Made by a program: the position numbers and the translations under genes. Positions 1-8,984 of a stretch of 64,000 nt of DNA are shown here, piece by piece (position 1 is the first letter of the stretch; each line of letters starts with the position of its first letter). Origin of the DNA: Bacillus sp. (in: firmicutes) (GTDB lineage: Bacteria; Bacillota; Bacilli; Bacillales; Bacillaceae_J); the NCBI GenBank assembly GCA_012842745.1, contig DUSF01000048.1, positions 1-64,000 on the forward strand, written 5' to 3'. Under the pieces are notes generated by a model, which saw only the letters and a program-made list of their open reading frames with translations, was not told the origin of the DNA and ran no database searches.

Positions 1-10
1 ATCCTCCTTT
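1..10 (-). promoter_or_regulatory. Ribosome binding site of a gene left of the window
   Basis: The first bases (ATCCTCCTTT on the plus strand) read AAAGGAGGAT on the minus strand. This is a perfect Shine-Dalgarno sequence, so a minus-strand gene probably starts just beyond the left edge, divergent from the YugN-like gene. The gene itself is not visible. Confidence 0.45.
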
Positions 11-101
11 CAAACTCCAGTAAATTACCCTCTTTATTTTGACCAAAAAAGAAAAAAATTCTCGCTAAAAAGTCGAAAAAAGTAACTTTTTTTAAAATGA
101 A

Positions 102-130
102 TTGCATCTTCTACTCTTTCATACTATTAT
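102..130 (+). promoter_or_regulatory. Candidate sigma-A promoter of the YugN-like gene
   Basis: TTGCAT at 102-107 and TATTAT at 125-130 are separated by 17 nt. They lie about 40 nt upstream of the start codon at 171. The -10 matches consensus at five of six bases; the -35 is weak. Identified by eye only. Confidence 0.4.
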
Positions 131-170
131 AGTTTTTAGGGTGTTTTTGAAATTTTAGGAGGGATACATA

Positions 171-536
171 GTGAGATTTGAAGGAACGGGGCTTGATGAC
201 AAAGTATACGATATTTCACTTTTACAAAAAGTACTAGGTGAAGAACATTTACTACAGAGAGAACAATGGGATTATGAACGTGTATCGTTTGACCGTAAAT
301 TTGAACAATTAGATACGAATGAAGTTTTTTATTTACGTGTTCAAGGATATGCTGTGGAAGGTACTAATGTTGATTCAAAGCATGCTAAAATTAAGCTTTT
401 AACACCCATTTTAGGAAAGCATTACTACCCACATGGCGTTGAATATGGGGAAGATGAAGTTTTCCCAAATAATGTAGTGGAAAAATCTAAAGCAATTCTT
501 GAATCAGTAAGCCAAAAACTAGCGGCTGCAAAATAA
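171..536 (+). CDS. yugN: YugN-like family protein
   Basis: A 121-residue cytoplasmic protein with no signal peptide or membrane segment. The N-terminus (MRFEGTGLDDK, then QWDYERVSFDRKF around residues 32-44) resembles the Bacillus YugN-like family, which has no established function. The start is GTG at 171, chosen because AGGAGGG lies at 157-163 with good spacing. It stands alone, divergent from a gene left of the window, and ends at a strong bidirectional terminator. The family call rests on remembered similarity to B. subtilis YugN and is fairly firm; the biochemical role is unknown. Confidence 0.75.
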   Translation: MRFEGTGLDDKVYDISLLQKVLGEEHLLQREQWDYERVSFDRKFEQLDTNEVFYLRVQGYAVEGTNVDSKHAKIKLLTPILGKHYYPHGVEYGEDEVFPNNVVEKSKAILESVSQKLAAAK

Positions 537-564
537 TCTTTTTTCATAAAAAACCGATAGTACA

Positions 565-604
565 AAAAAGGTCTGATCTCCATTTACAGGAGTCAGACCT
601 TTTT
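565..604. terminator. Bidirectional intrinsic terminator
   Basis: AAAAAGGTCTGA...TCAGACCTTTTT forms a stem with one extra base in the left arm and a loop around CATTTACA. It lies between the convergent YugN-like and Asp23/Gls24 genes, with A/T tracts on both sides, so it can serve both. Confidence 0.8.
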
Positions 605-630
605 AGTCAGCATTTTCTATAAATACATTA

Positions 631-984
631 TTAATCGTCCTTTAAGCGGACTGAATCAATCATTACATTTACGTTTGTTACTTCGATACCAGTCATGATT
701 TTTATTTCTTCAATAATTGTTTTTTGAAGCTCCGTACAGAGTCCACAAATATCTTCATTTAGATAGACCGATACTTTAATCGTAATGAGCAATTCACCCT
801 CATCTTGATCAATGCTAATTCCTCTTTGGTTGCCTTTTTTATTGACAACTCTAATAAAATCATCCTTAAAATCCGAAACAGTGCCATGAATGCCCTCCAT
901 TTCATCAATAACAATCGATGAAATAATCGCGAAAACATCTTCAGAAATACTAAGCGTTCCCTTTTCGAGTATTCTCGTAATCAT
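631..984 (-). CDS. Asp23/Gls24 family envelope stress protein
   Basis: A 117-residue protein with the Asp23/Gls24 (DUF322) pattern: an N-terminal GTLSISEDVFAIISSIV stretch, then beta-rich ITIKVSVYLN and a C-terminal VNVMIDSVRLKD. The family includes B. subtilis YloU and YqhY and staphylococcal Asp23. Members are soluble or membrane-peripheral and are linked to alkaline or envelope stress and to fatty-acid synthesis control; no enzymatic activity is known. It is shorter than Asp23 itself and close to YloU in length. It lies downstream of the GNAT gene with a short gap, and they may share a transcript. Confidence 0.8.
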   Translation of the reverse strand: MITRILEKGTLSISEDVFAIISSIVIDEMEGIHGTVSDFKDDFIRVVNKKGNQRGISIDQDEGELLITIKVSVYLNEDICGLCTELQKTIIEEIKIMTGIEVTNVNVMIDSVRLKDD

Positions 985-1020
985 CTTTATTCCCCCATTA
1001 AATGAATCCTCTACCTTATT

Positions 1021-1536
1021 CTATGATATGCTTTCTTTTTTTAATTCCCACATTAAAAATGAAACTTCTTTATTAACGCAACGCATTCCAAGTTTTTCTA
1101 AAATTTTAATCGATCCAATATTACGTTCATCACATTCAGCGGTTATTTTTTTTATTCTTTTATCGAGAAATACGTAACGAACAACAGCTTGTACAGCTTC
1201 AAAACAATAACCTTGCCTTCGATAGGAATAAACTGTTTCGTATCCGAGGTCAATCGTACTAGCGTCATCTGCCACCTGTTTTAATCTAATAGAGCCAATC
1301 ACAGTTCTTATTTCAGGCGCAATCATTAACCAAATTTGCAAGCTCCTTTTAGCCGCATTTTTCTCTAACATTTCAATATAATAAGGGAGAAGACTTTTTA
1401 ACTGGGTAGAAGGCCAATCGTTAGGCAACGCAAGCGGTGAACGCTCCTCTAATTTTTCTCGATGCAAAATTACTGATTTTGCCAAATCCAACGGACACTC
1501 CATTACTAATAACCGGTCTGTAAAAATTGGCGACAA
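1021..1536 (-). CDS. GNAT-family N-acetyltransferase (RimJ/RimL-like)
   Basis: About 171 residues forming one GNAT domain of the Acetyltransf_3 type. Visible features are FTDRLLV near the N-terminus, VIGSIRLK (beta-4), YSYRRQGYCFEAVQAVV (acetyl-CoA pyrophosphate loop, a variant of Q/RxxGxG/A) and ERNIGSIKILEKLGM (motif B). Such enzymes transfer acetyl groups from acetyl-CoA to protein N-termini or small molecules; the substrate cannot be read from sequence. I chose the TTG at 1536 because AAGGAG lies 9 nt upstream. The ATG at 1545 abuts that ribosome site and is too close. Confidence 0.8.
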   Translation of the reverse strand: MSPIFTDRLLVMECPLDLAKSVILHREKLEERSPLALPNDWPSTQLKSLLPYYIEMLEKNAAKRSLQIWLMIAPEIRTVIGSIRLKQVADDASTIDLGYETVYSYRRQGYCFEAVQAVVRYVFLDKRIKKITAECDERNIGSIKILEKLGMRCVNKEVSFLMWELKKESIS

Positions 1537-1556
1537 AATCAACATCTCCTTTATTT

Positions 1557-2429
1557 TTATGGTTGTGGAGAAGGGAGGGCGATCGCTTCTTTTGACTCTT
1601 TTTGTTTTTCTTCTTTAACCCATTGAAAAAATACAAAGGTAAGCACAGTTCCATACGAAATTTCTTGCATAATCTTCATAATAACACCACCTAGCTGCTG
1701 ATCATGAAGCGGTGGTAGCCATGAAAACATTTGTGGACTACCAATATCAATATTTGATAGCATGCTGACTGGCACACATAACTCTAATGCTTTAGCCCAA
1801 GCAACTGGATTTGTATACGTCTGATACAATGGCACATCAGAAAAAATAATTAACGCACATGCTGGTGTAAGCAGCACACCATCTGCAAAAATATAAGCCA
1901 ACTTTTGCAATCCACTTAATTTGCGGTATTCAGAAAGCGGACAAATAAGAGGCCACCACATGATTAAGGCAGCGATAAAAATAGTCGTTGTAACAAGAGC
2001 ATGAAGCACGATATTTGTTTTAACAGCATCAAATATAAATGGAAAATGATAGAGTGAGAAAACGCCATTAAATAAAAGAACAGCGAATAAAGGTTTAGTT
2101 ACGAACAAAAACGGCTGTCTAATGTATCTCTTTGCCAACACCTTTTGATAAAGCCAATTGGGGATTGCATGAATCAACAATGGAGGCAATACTAAATATA
2201 ATACCGACATTTGTGCCATATGGATGCTAAAATTCAAATGTCCTAACAAATCAACAGGACTTCCCTTCACAATATATAATAGCACGAGTGAAGTTATGAA
2301 CAAGATTGCTTGTTTTTCAGTCACCCGCCTAACAAGCAGGAAGTACATCGCCCCTATGACGATTAAACTTATTAAAAACCAAGGACTCCACATTGCCTTA
2401 AAACCAAAAATACTCAGTTTCTCAAGCAT
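1557..2429 (-). CDS. ctaG: Cytochrome c oxidase assembly factor CtaG
   Basis: A polytopic membrane protein of about 290 residues with roughly seven hydrophobic segments and a charged C-terminal tail (QWVKEEKQKESKEA). It matches the caa3-type CtaG family of Bacilli. In B. subtilis, CtaG is needed for active caa3 oxidase, probably in formation of the copper centre; it is unrelated to the Cox11/CtaG of proteobacteria. The ATG at 2429 is preceded by GAGGTG at 6 nt spacing and is preferred over the in-frame GTG at 2438. It is last in the cta cluster, separated from ctaF by a hairpin. Confidence 0.88.
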   Translation of the reverse strand: MLEKLSIFGFKAMWSPWFLISLIVIGAMYFLLVRRVTEKQAILFITSLVLLYIVKGSPVDLLGHLNFSIHMAQMSVLYLVLPPLLIHAIPNWLYQKVLAKRYIRQPFLFVTKPLFAVLLFNGVFSLYHFPFIFDAVKTNIVLHALVTTTIFIAALIMWWPLICPLSEYRKLSGLQKLAYIFADGVLLTPACALIIFSDVPLYQTYTNPVAWAKALELCVPVSMLSNIDIGSPQMFSWLPPLHDQQLGGVIMKIMQEISYGTVLTFVFFQWVKEEKQKESKEAIALPSPQP

Positions 2430-2470
2430 GATCTTCACCTCAAACTTATTGCTTTCTTACTACTTCAAAA

Positions 2471-2495
2471 GGGACCCTGCAAAAAGCCAGGTCCC
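2471..2495 (-). terminator. Hairpin between ctaF and ctaG
   Basis: GGGACC...GGTCCC encloses CTGCAAAAAGCCA. On the minus strand the stem is followed by a short T run (CCCTTTTGAAG). It could be a partial terminator lowering ctaG expression relative to the structural oxidase genes. Confidence 0.55.
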
Positions 2496-2510
2496 ATTTT
2501 CAATCATTAC

Positions 2511-2843
2511 TTACCACCATACAATCGTCATCAAGGCAATAACTGTCACTGCAGCGAGTAATATAGCCGTAAAAATAAACATTATTGGTGCTTCATGCCC
2601 TTTATGACTCATGTGCATGAAATAAAACAATTGAAACATAACTTGGACAATCGCCAGAACCATTATAAATGGCGCGACAAACCACATATTAATAACATCA
2701 GCAAAAACTACTGCGGCAAAGGCAAGAATAGTAAGAACAATTGTTAACGCAAAGACAATAAATTGTTGATTCATTTCTTCCTTATTCGCAGCTTTTCTAA
2801 GCTCCCACTTCGTTTCTGTCGATGAATTTGAATTCATAGTCAT
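2511..2843 (-). CDS. ctaF: Cytochrome c oxidase subunit IVB (caa3-type)
   Basis: A 110-residue protein with three transmembrane helices (about residues 28-50, 54-76 and 87-109), typical of caa3 subunit IV (COX4_pro). It stabilises the terminal oxidase in the cytoplasmic membrane. An AAAGGTGG site precedes the ATG at 2843. Only 3 nt separate it from the ctaE stop, so the two are probably translationally coupled. Position and length match CtaF of B. subtilis. Confidence 0.92.
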   Translation of the reverse strand: MTMNSNSSTETKWELRKAANKEEMNQQFIVFALTIVLTILAFAAVVFADVINMWFVAPFIMVLAIVQVMFQLFYFMHMSHKGHEAPIMFIFTAILLAAVTVIALMTIVWW

Positions 2844-2846
2844 TCT

Positions 2847-3467
2847 TTAGCCCACCTTTCCCATTAAGTAAACAACTGAAAAGATGAATACCCAAACAAC
2901 GTCAATAAAATGCCAATACAAACTCGCTACATAAAACTTCGGCGCTGTGTATAAACTAAGATTACGCTTAGAGTTGCGAACTAATAAAGTGGTAATCCAA
3001 CAAAGTCCAAAAGCTACGTGCGCTCCATGAAATCCTGTTAATGTATAGAAAGATGAAGCAAAAGCATTTGTTGTGTATTTTAATCCTTCGTGAACATAAT
3101 GATTGAACTCATAAATTTCAAGGACAAGGAAACAAGCACCGAGAATGACCGTAACCCACATCCATATAAGCATGCCTTTGTAATTATTATTTTTCATTTG
3201 ATAAATCGCATAGACGCTCGTCAAACTGCTAAATAATAAAAACATTGTCGCTAAAAATACTAATGGTAATGAGAAAAGTTCATTAGGTGATGGCCCATTT
3301 ATCGTCGAATGACGTAAAGCTAAAAACGTCCCGAATAACGATGCAAACATAACGGTTTCTCCGCCGAGAAACAACCAAAAACCGATAAATTTATTTTTCC
3401 CTTCCATCGTCGCTTTTTCAGGTTCCGCTGGAAAGTTTTCTCGTGTCAAAGCTTGTTCAGCTGCCAT
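2847..3467 (-). CDS. ctaE: Cytochrome c oxidase subunit III (caa3-type)
   Basis: A 206-residue membrane protein with about five transmembrane helices and COX3 signatures: NKFIGFWLFLGGETVMFASLF near the N-terminus, GFHGAHVAFG in the middle and YWHFIDVVWVFIFSVVYL at the end. It is a structural subunit of the aa3 core without metal centres. Its ATG overlaps the ctaD stop by one base (TAATG), indicating coupled translation. Length and order are as in other Bacillus cta operons. Confidence 0.95.
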   Translation of the reverse strand: MAAEQALTRENFPAEPEKATMEGKNKFIGFWLFLGGETVMFASLFGTFLALRHSTINGPSPNELFSLPLVFLATMFLLFSSLTSVYAIYQMKNNNYKGMLIWMWVTVILGACFLVLEIYEFNHYVHEGLKYTTNAFASSFYTLTGFHGAHVAFGLCWITTLLVRNSKRNLSLYTAPKFYVASLYWHFIDVVWVFIFSVVYLMGKVG

Positions 3468-5335
3468 TATGCTTTTAAACCTCCTTCTCGCTCAAGGTCT
3501 TCTTTGTGGATATGATAGCCGTGATCATCTTTAATTGAGCGAACAAACATTGCTCCAAACATAATTACAAGACCAATAATTCCTACGCTTAAAGCAAGCT
3601 TATTCGTACCTAAATCATGATACATAAATCCGAATCCTGATACAAATAGACCTACAGATATAACAAACGGAAGAAACGATCCATTAGGCATATGAATATC
3701 GCCAAGTGGCTCTGCTGGTATTAGTTCCTTATTGCCATTCATTTTTTCATACCAAACAGGGTCTAAGCTGCGAACAAGCGGCAATTGTTTAAAGTTGTAT
3801 TCCACTGGTGGAGAAGAAACCGCCCATTCTAGTGAACGCCCATCTCCCCATGGGTCTGGACCAACTTCCTCTTTGCTGAAGAAAGACATCACCATATTAA
3901 TAACAAGTAAAACAACTGCAATTGCCATTAAGATTGCACCAATTGTACTTACAAAGTTTGCTGTATCCCAGCCTTGGTTTGGCAAATATGTAAATACACG
4001 GCGCGGCATTCCCCAAAGCCCAAGGAAATGTTGAATAAAAAATGTTAGATGGAAACCGATATACCATACCCAGAACGTGATTTTTCCTAACGTTTCGTTC
4101 ATCATTTTTCCGAACATCTTCGGCCACCAGAAATGCATGCCTGCAAAAAGACCTAAAACAATACCACCAACAATGATGTAATGGAAATGGGCAACAACAA
4201 AGTAACTGTCATGGAACTGGTAATCCGCTGCAGCTGAAGCAAGCATAACACCAGTAACCCCACCCATTACGAATGTCGGAACGAACCATGTAGCATAAAG
4301 CATCGGGGTTGTATAGCGAATATTACCGCCCCACATTGTAAATAACCAGTTAAATACTTTTATTCCCGTTGGTACACCAACCGCCATTGTTGCTACCGCA
4401 AAAATAGAGTTTACAACAGGGCCCATACCAGTTGTAAACATATGGTGAGCCCAAACCATGAAGCCGATAAAACCGATTAAAACTGTGGCAAATACCATTG
4501 ATGTATAACCAAAGATACGTTTTCGTGAAAATGTTGAAATAATATCTGAGAAAATCCCGAAAGCAGGCAATACTAAAATATATACTTCTGGATGACCAAA
4601 TATCCAGAATAAATGCTCCCAAATAATTGTATTTCCACCAAGAGCAACATTAAAAAAGTTAGAGCCGAACAAACGATCAAACATCATTAAGAATATGCCC
4701 ACTGTTAATGGTGGGAAGGCAAATAAGATTAACGATGACGAAACAAAAACTGTCCATGTAAACATCGGAAGTCTCATAAATGTCATCCCAGCTGTACGCA
4801 TTGTAATAACCGTAGCTAAAAAGTTAATCGCCGATATTAATGTTCCAAAACCGGAAATCTGCAAACCGATTAAATAAAAATCAACACCATGGCTCGGGTC
4901 TGCCATCGCCAGTGACGCATAGTTCGTCCACCCTGCTCCCGGCATTCCACCTAAAAACCAACCAAAGTTAAAAAATAATGCACCAAAGAAAAATAACCAA
5001 AAGCCAAGTGAATTTAAAAATGGAAAAGCAACGTCCCGTGCCCCTATTTGAATCGGAACGACTGCGTTCGCTAAAGCAAATATTAGCGGCATCGCAACAA
5101 AAAATAACATTGTTGTACCATGGGCTGTTAATGCTTCATTAAACGCAGTGCCAACTAGAAAATTATTTTCCGGATACATTAATTGAATCCGCATTAACAG
5201 TGCCTCTAAACCACCAATGACAAAGTGCAATAATCCTGCAAAAAGATATAAATGGGCAATTTTTTTATGATCTACTGTCGTTAAGTAGTCCCAGATAATT
5301 GCGCCAACACCCCTTTTTTGTACCAATGTACTCAC
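3467..5335 (-). CDS. ctaD: Cytochrome c oxidase subunit I (caa3-type)
   Basis: A 622-residue catalytic subunit of the haem-copper oxidase. It holds low-spin haem a and the haem a3-CuB centre where oxygen is reduced to water, coupled to proton pumping. Visible metal ligands are the His of EALTAHGTTM (about residue 72), the CuB motif GHPEVYILVLP, the HH pair of WAHHMFTTG and the two His of VVAHFHYIIVGG. The cross-linked His-Tyr is in HPEVY. The length with extra C-terminal helices is typical of Bacillus CtaD. AGGGAGG precedes the start, 20 nt after ctaC. Confidence 0.97.
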   Translation of the reverse strand: MSTLVQKRGVGAIIWDYLTTVDHKKIAHLYLFAGLLHFVIGGLEALLMRIQLMYPENNFLVGTAFNEALTAHGTTMLFFVAMPLIFALANAVVPIQIGARDVAFPFLNSLGFWLFFFGALFFNFGWFLGGMPGAGWTNYASLAMADPSHGVDFYLIGLQISGFGTLISAINFLATVITMRTAGMTFMRLPMFTWTVFVSSSLILFAFPPLTVGIFLMMFDRLFGSNFFNVALGGNTIIWEHLFWIFGHPEVYILVLPAFGIFSDIISTFSRKRIFGYTSMVFATVLIGFIGFMVWAHHMFTTGMGPVVNSIFAVATMAVGVPTGIKVFNWLFTMWGGNIRYTTPMLYATWFVPTFVMGGVTGVMLASAAADYQFHDSYFVVAHFHYIIVGGIVLGLFAGMHFWWPKMFGKMMNETLGKITFWVWYIGFHLTFFIQHFLGLWGMPRRVFTYLPNQGWDTANFVSTIGAILMAIAVVLLVINMVMSFFSKEEVGPDPWGDGRSLEWAVSSPPVEYNFKQLPLVRSLDPVWYEKMNGNKELIPAEPLGDIHMPNGSFLPFVISVGLFVSGFGFMYHDLGTNKLALSVGIIGLVIMFGAMFVRSIKDDHGYHIHKEDLEREGGLKA

Positions 5336-5355
5336 TTTTTGGACCTCCCTCTTCT

Positions 5356-6399
5356 CTATTTATTTTCCTTTGAAAGCGTAAGCAAGTATTCAGTTACCGC
5401 TTCGATTTCATTTGGTTTCAAATTATATGTGCCCGTCATTTTATTTCCTGGTTTCATTGTTTCAGGGTCTGAAATCCAAGCATGAACATTTTCGGGTGTC
5501 ATATCTTTAATCCCGGCAACACGCTCACGGTCTGCAAAGTTAGACAGATTTGGTGCAAGTCTTGCAACTACTGGTCGTGAATCATTAGAATCAACAGCAT
5601 GACAACCTGCGCAGCTTTTTGCAAAGATTTCTTGGCCAGCCTTAGCAGTTGCTTCTGTCGGTACTTCTGTTGGTCGCTGCATAGTAACAACCCATTCTTC
5701 ATAATTCTCTTTTGATAAAACCTTTACCTTGAAATCCATCAAAGCATGTGATGGGCCGCAAAGTTCAGCACATTTCCCATAATAAACCCCTTCTTCATAG
5801 GCATGGACCCACATATAATTTTCATTATCTGTGTTCGTGTCTATTTTTCCCGCTAATGCCGGAATCCAAAATGAATGTTTCACATCTCCTGCTGTTAACT
5901 TTAAATAAACCTTTTCTCCAGCTGGAATCACTAAGTCCTGTGCTGTAATGATTTGTTCTTCTGGATACTCAAATTCCCACCAATAAAGCTTCCCAGTAAC
6001 ATTTACTTGCAATGCATCTTTTGGAATGTTTTCTTTACTAGCATCCAATTTGAATGTTGCAGAAACAGTTGGAACAGCAATAATCATTAGAATGACAATC
6101 GGAATAACAGTCCAAATAATCTCTAATTTATGACTGCCTTCAATTTGCTTAGGAATCTTATTTTCATTCTGTTTTGTTCTGCGAAACTTAATGGAAACAT
6201 AAATGAAAATGACAATGACAACAACGGTTACAAACGCCATGAGAATTGTTGTTAACATCATCAGGTCAAACACCATTTCAGCATTTTTACCTCCTGGTGT
6301 AAGGGTCGACAAAAACGGCTCCCCACCACAGCCAGCTAAGATTAGCAAAAGCATTAAAACTACCACAAACAAACGACTTTTCCCTCCTACACGATTCAT
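5356..6399 (-). CDS. ctaC: Cytochrome c oxidase subunit II with fused cytochrome c
   Basis: A 347-residue lipoprotein subunit II. The signal sequence ends in the lipobox LAGC (Cys24), followed by two transmembrane helices up to about residue 110. The extracellular cupredoxin domain carries the CuA motif CAELCGPSHALM. A C-terminal cytochrome c domain has CAGCH (around residue 265) and a late Met in NKMTGTYN as probable axial ligand. The fusion defines a caa3 oxidase, which takes electrons from cytochrome c. It is the first structural gene after ctaB and starts at ATG 6399. Confidence 0.96.
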   Translation of the reverse strand: MNRVGGKSRLFVVVLMLLLILAGCGGEPFLSTLTPGGKNAEMVFDLMMLTTILMAFVTVVVIVIFIYVSIKFRRTKQNENKIPKQIEGSHKLEIIWTVIPIVILMIIAVPTVSATFKLDASKENIPKDALQVNVTGKLYWWEFEYPEEQIITAQDLVIPAGEKVYLKLTAGDVKHSFWIPALAGKIDTNTDNENYMWVHAYEEGVYYGKCAELCGPSHALMDFKVKVLSKENYEEWVVTMQRPTEVPTEATAKAGQEIFAKSCAGCHAVDSNDSRPVVARLAPNLSNFADRERVAGIKDMTPENVHAWISDPETMKPGNKMTGTYNLKPNEIEAVTEYLLTLSKENK

Positions 6400-6440
6400 T
6401 TCATCCTAACCCCTCTTTCTTTTAATAAATCTATTTATTT

Positions 6441-6479
6441 AAATACCTCTCAACATTATTAACATGATGAAAGGTATTT
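6441..6479. repeat. Inverted repeat in the ctaB-ctaC gap
   Basis: AAATACCT (6441-6448) and AGGTATTT (6472-6479) are perfect inverted 8-mers, 23 nt apart. They lie 40-80 nt upstream of the ctaC start in a 233-nt gap. They could be an operator or a 5'-leader hairpin; no function can be assigned. Confidence 0.35.
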
Positions 6480-6604
6480 TATAACATCATATGTATGATA
6501 GACTTCTTTTCTTTATAACGATTACATAATCCCTTACATTTCGACACTTTTTACCATTTTGATACTTTTAAAACTAAAATGTTTAAAAAGTATGTCGAAA
6601 AAGT

Positions 6605-6626
6605 GCTAGTGAGAAACCTCACTAGC
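6605..6626 (-). terminator. Intrinsic terminator after ctaB
   Basis: GCTAGTGAG-AAAC-CTCACTAGC is a perfect 9-bp stem with a 4-nt loop. On the minus strand it is followed by ACTTTTTCG. It lies just past the ctaB stop, so ctaC probably also has its own promoter in the remaining gap. Confidence 0.8.
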
Positions 6627-6632
6627 TTTCTT

Positions 6633-7574
6633 CTAAATCGTTACAATGACCATCAATACAAAAATAATCGTCAAATAGTTTAAAGAATAAATAAACATCC
6701 ACTTTGACCATTTCAAATCTTCTTTCATGAAAAAACCATAAATACCCAACACAAACCAACCTACACTTAACAGTAAAGATACGGTTAGAAAGACTGGACC
6801 TAATGCTGTTAAGAAAAATGGCAACGGTAGCAAACAAGCAACAAAGGCAACAATATGTCTCTTTGTTACTGCAAAACCTTTTACAACTGGCAGCATCGGA
6901 ACTCCAGCCTTCTTATATTCCGCACACTTTTTCATTGCTAATGCATAAAAATGTGGCGGTTGCCAAATGAACATAATAAGAAATAAAACCCACGCTTCAA
7001 TTGATAGAGTAGGGTCAATCGCTGCCCAGCCAATTAACGGTGGTGCAGCACCTGAAAAGCTGCCAACAACTGTATTAATTGGATGCCTGCGCTTAGACCA
7101 GAGCGAGTATAAGACGACATAAGTAAACCATCCTATAAACCCGATAATAGCAGCTTGAGGCGATGCCAATAATAATAATAGTAAACCGATTAATGATGCT
7201 GACCATCCAAGCATTAAAACCTTTGTTAAGCCAATACTTCCTGTTACGGTTGGCCTTGTTTTCGTGCGTTCCATGATATGGTCTATATCACGGTCGATAT
7301 AATTGTTCAAAACGCATGCTCCAGCCATTACTAATGCATTCCCAAACATTCCAAGCAACACTTTATCAATACTAGCAATAAATGTTTGATTTGTGAAATA
7401 GAGCGCAAGCCAAATACCAGTAAAAGCTGTAATTAAATTAGAATTTATAATTCCAATTTTAACAAGGGAAAGCAAATCATTCCACAAGGAACTTGTTTGA
7501 ATTTCACTCTCTTTAAGAGTAGTAGCGTCAAACATCGGATTAGCAGCTCTACTCATAATTCTAGAGTTTTCCAT
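6633..7574 (-). CDS. ctaB: Protohaem IX farnesyltransferase (haem O synthase)
   Basis: A 313-residue membrane protein of the UbiA prenyltransferase superfamily with about nine helices. The first Asp-rich motif is in NNYIDRDIDHIMERTKTRP (about residues 90-109) and the second in the region after YSLWSKRRHPINT. It converts haem B to haem O by adding farnesyl from farnesyl diphosphate; CtaA then makes haem A. AAAGGAGG precedes the ATG at 7574. It is divergent from ctaA, as in B. subtilis. Confidence 0.95.
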   Translation of the reverse strand: MENSRIMSRAANPMFDATTLKESEIQTSSLWNDLLSLVKIGIINSNLITAFTGIWLALYFTNQTFIASIDKVLLGMFGNALVMAGACVLNNYIDRDIDHIMERTKTRPTVTGSIGLTKVLMLGWSASLIGLLLLLLASPQAAIIGFIGWFTYVVLYSLWSKRRHPINTVVGSFSGAAPPLIGWAAIDPTLSIEAWVLFLIMFIWQPPHFYALAMKKCAEYKKAGVPMLPVVKGFAVTKRHIVAFVACLLPLPFFLTALGPVFLTVSLLLSVGWFVLGIYGFFMKEDLKWSKWMFIYSLNYLTIIFVLMVIVTI

Positions 7575-8051
7575 CGACTATTTTTCCTCCTTTACCTTTG
7601 TCCAAAGCTACAATTTCCTAAAAATAGCCAACTAGCAAAAAAATATTATAATTGTGATAAATATCATAGAAATATATCTCATCTTTATTAAACCATAAAT
7701 CGTGAAGAATTTGTTAAATAATAATGAAAATATTTTTACAATTACTATAATGTCAAATTAAAACCACCTCCACTAAGGAATGAGCTACCTTTCAATCTCA
7801 AAACAAAACGATGTTATAAGTATCCCATATTCTCTTCTGTAGAACTACTATTTATATATTTTTTATTATATTAATGTTATAATCAATAGAAATATGAGTA
7901 ATAAGATAGAATAAATGATGATTATTCTTAATCTATTCACACATTTGACAAAAACATACCTAATTTCTATTTCGTATGTGTGATATATTTATCATAAATA
8001 ACGTAATAATCACTATTTTTTTATACTTTTTATAAAGAAGGTGAGGTCAAC
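7575..8051. other. Divergent ctaB-ctaA intergenic region (477 nt, no gene)
   Basis: An AT-rich region without a credible ORF. For ctaA, TTGACA at 7945-7950 is a good -35, but the hexamer 17 nt later (TATTTC) is poor. An inverted repeat ACATAC/GTATGT (7954-7959 and 7974-7979) overlaps the would-be promoter spacer. In B. subtilis this region holds binding sites for the ResD response regulator. I cannot demonstrate ResD sites here by eye. Confidence 0.4.
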
Positions 8052-8984
8052 TTGAATAGAGGATTAAAAGTTTTATCTGTCGCGTCAAGTATCGTCATGC
8101 TTTTTGTTCTTATTGGCGGTGCACTTGTTACGAAGACTGGTTCTGGTATGGGCTGTGGTCGTTCATGGCCGCTTTGTAACGGAAAATTTCTTCCCGGTGA
8201 TATTACATCTGAACTAATTATTGAACTTTCACACCGACTAGTATCTGGACTATCAATTATCTTAGTCGTAACTTTGGCTGTTTGGTCTTGGAAAAAAGTT
8301 GGACATATAAGGGAAGTTAAGTTTCTTTCATTTTTATCGGTGTTCTTCTTAATCGTTCAAGCGTTGCTTGGAGCAGGGGCCGTTATTTGGGGTCAAGATC
8401 CGGTCATTATGGCATTGCATTTTGGAGTTTCATTAGTATCAGTTGCATCTGTCTTTCTATTAATGTTACTTATTTTTGAAATAGACAAAAAATTTGATGC
8501 CGACTCTTTAATTATTGATAAAGGCTTGCGGGCGCAAATTTATGCTATCAGTATTTATTGCTATATGGTTGTCTATACTGGTGCACTTGTTCGTCACAAA
8601 AAAGCACATTTAGCCTGTTTAGATTTCCCATTTTGTGATAACAGTGCTATGTTCTCATTACCTACTAACGAGTTTGAATGGGTGCAAATGGGGCATCGCT
8701 TTGCAGCTACCATTTTCTTTGTATGGCTAATCCTTTTATCAATTCGAATTATTAAACAATATCGCATAAAACGAGTATTGTACTGGAGTGCTATTTCGTC
8801 CATTATCTTAATCATCCTACAACCTTTATCAGGTGCACTTATTATTTATACAAGAGTAAATTTATATGTGACATTAGCACATGCTACGTTTATTACAGTT
8901 TTATTCTGTGTCCTAAGCTATCTAATTCTTTTATCTTCGAGAAGTAAGAAAAACAAAATAAAACAATATAAAAAGATTGCCTAG
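8052..8984 (+). CDS. ctaA: Haem A synthase
   Basis: A 310-residue membrane protein with eight predicted helices in two four-helix halves. It oxidises the C8 methyl of haem O to the formyl group of haem A. The conserved cysteine pair lies in GMGCGRSWPLC (about residues 35-42) and a second pair in LACLDFPFC. Haem-ligand histidines are in ELSHRLVSG, ALHFGVSL, GHRFAAT and LAHATF. The start is TTG at 8052 after AAGGTGAGG. It is divergent from ctaB and convergent with ftsW, with a terminator overlapping its stop codon. Confidence 0.94.
   Translation: MNRGLKVLSVASSIVMLFVLIGGALVTKTGSGMGCGRSWPLCNGKFLPGDITSELIIELSHRLVSGLSIILVVTLAVWSWKKVGHIREVKFLSFLSVFFLIVQALLGAGAVIWGQDPVIMALHFGVSLVSVASVFLLMLLIFEIDKKFDADSLIIDKGLRAQIYAISIYCYMVVYTGALVRHKKAHLACLDFPFCDNSAMFSLPTNEFEWVQMGHRFAATIFFVWLILLSIRIIKQYRIKRVLYWSAISSIILIILQPLSGALIIYTRVNLYVTLAHATFITVLFCVLSYLILLSSRSKKNKIKQYKKIA

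Noticed and set aside
890..1177. 95-aa plus-strand ORF opposite the Gls24-like and GNAT genes
   Set aside because: Antisense shadow of two well-supported genes; no ribosome site.
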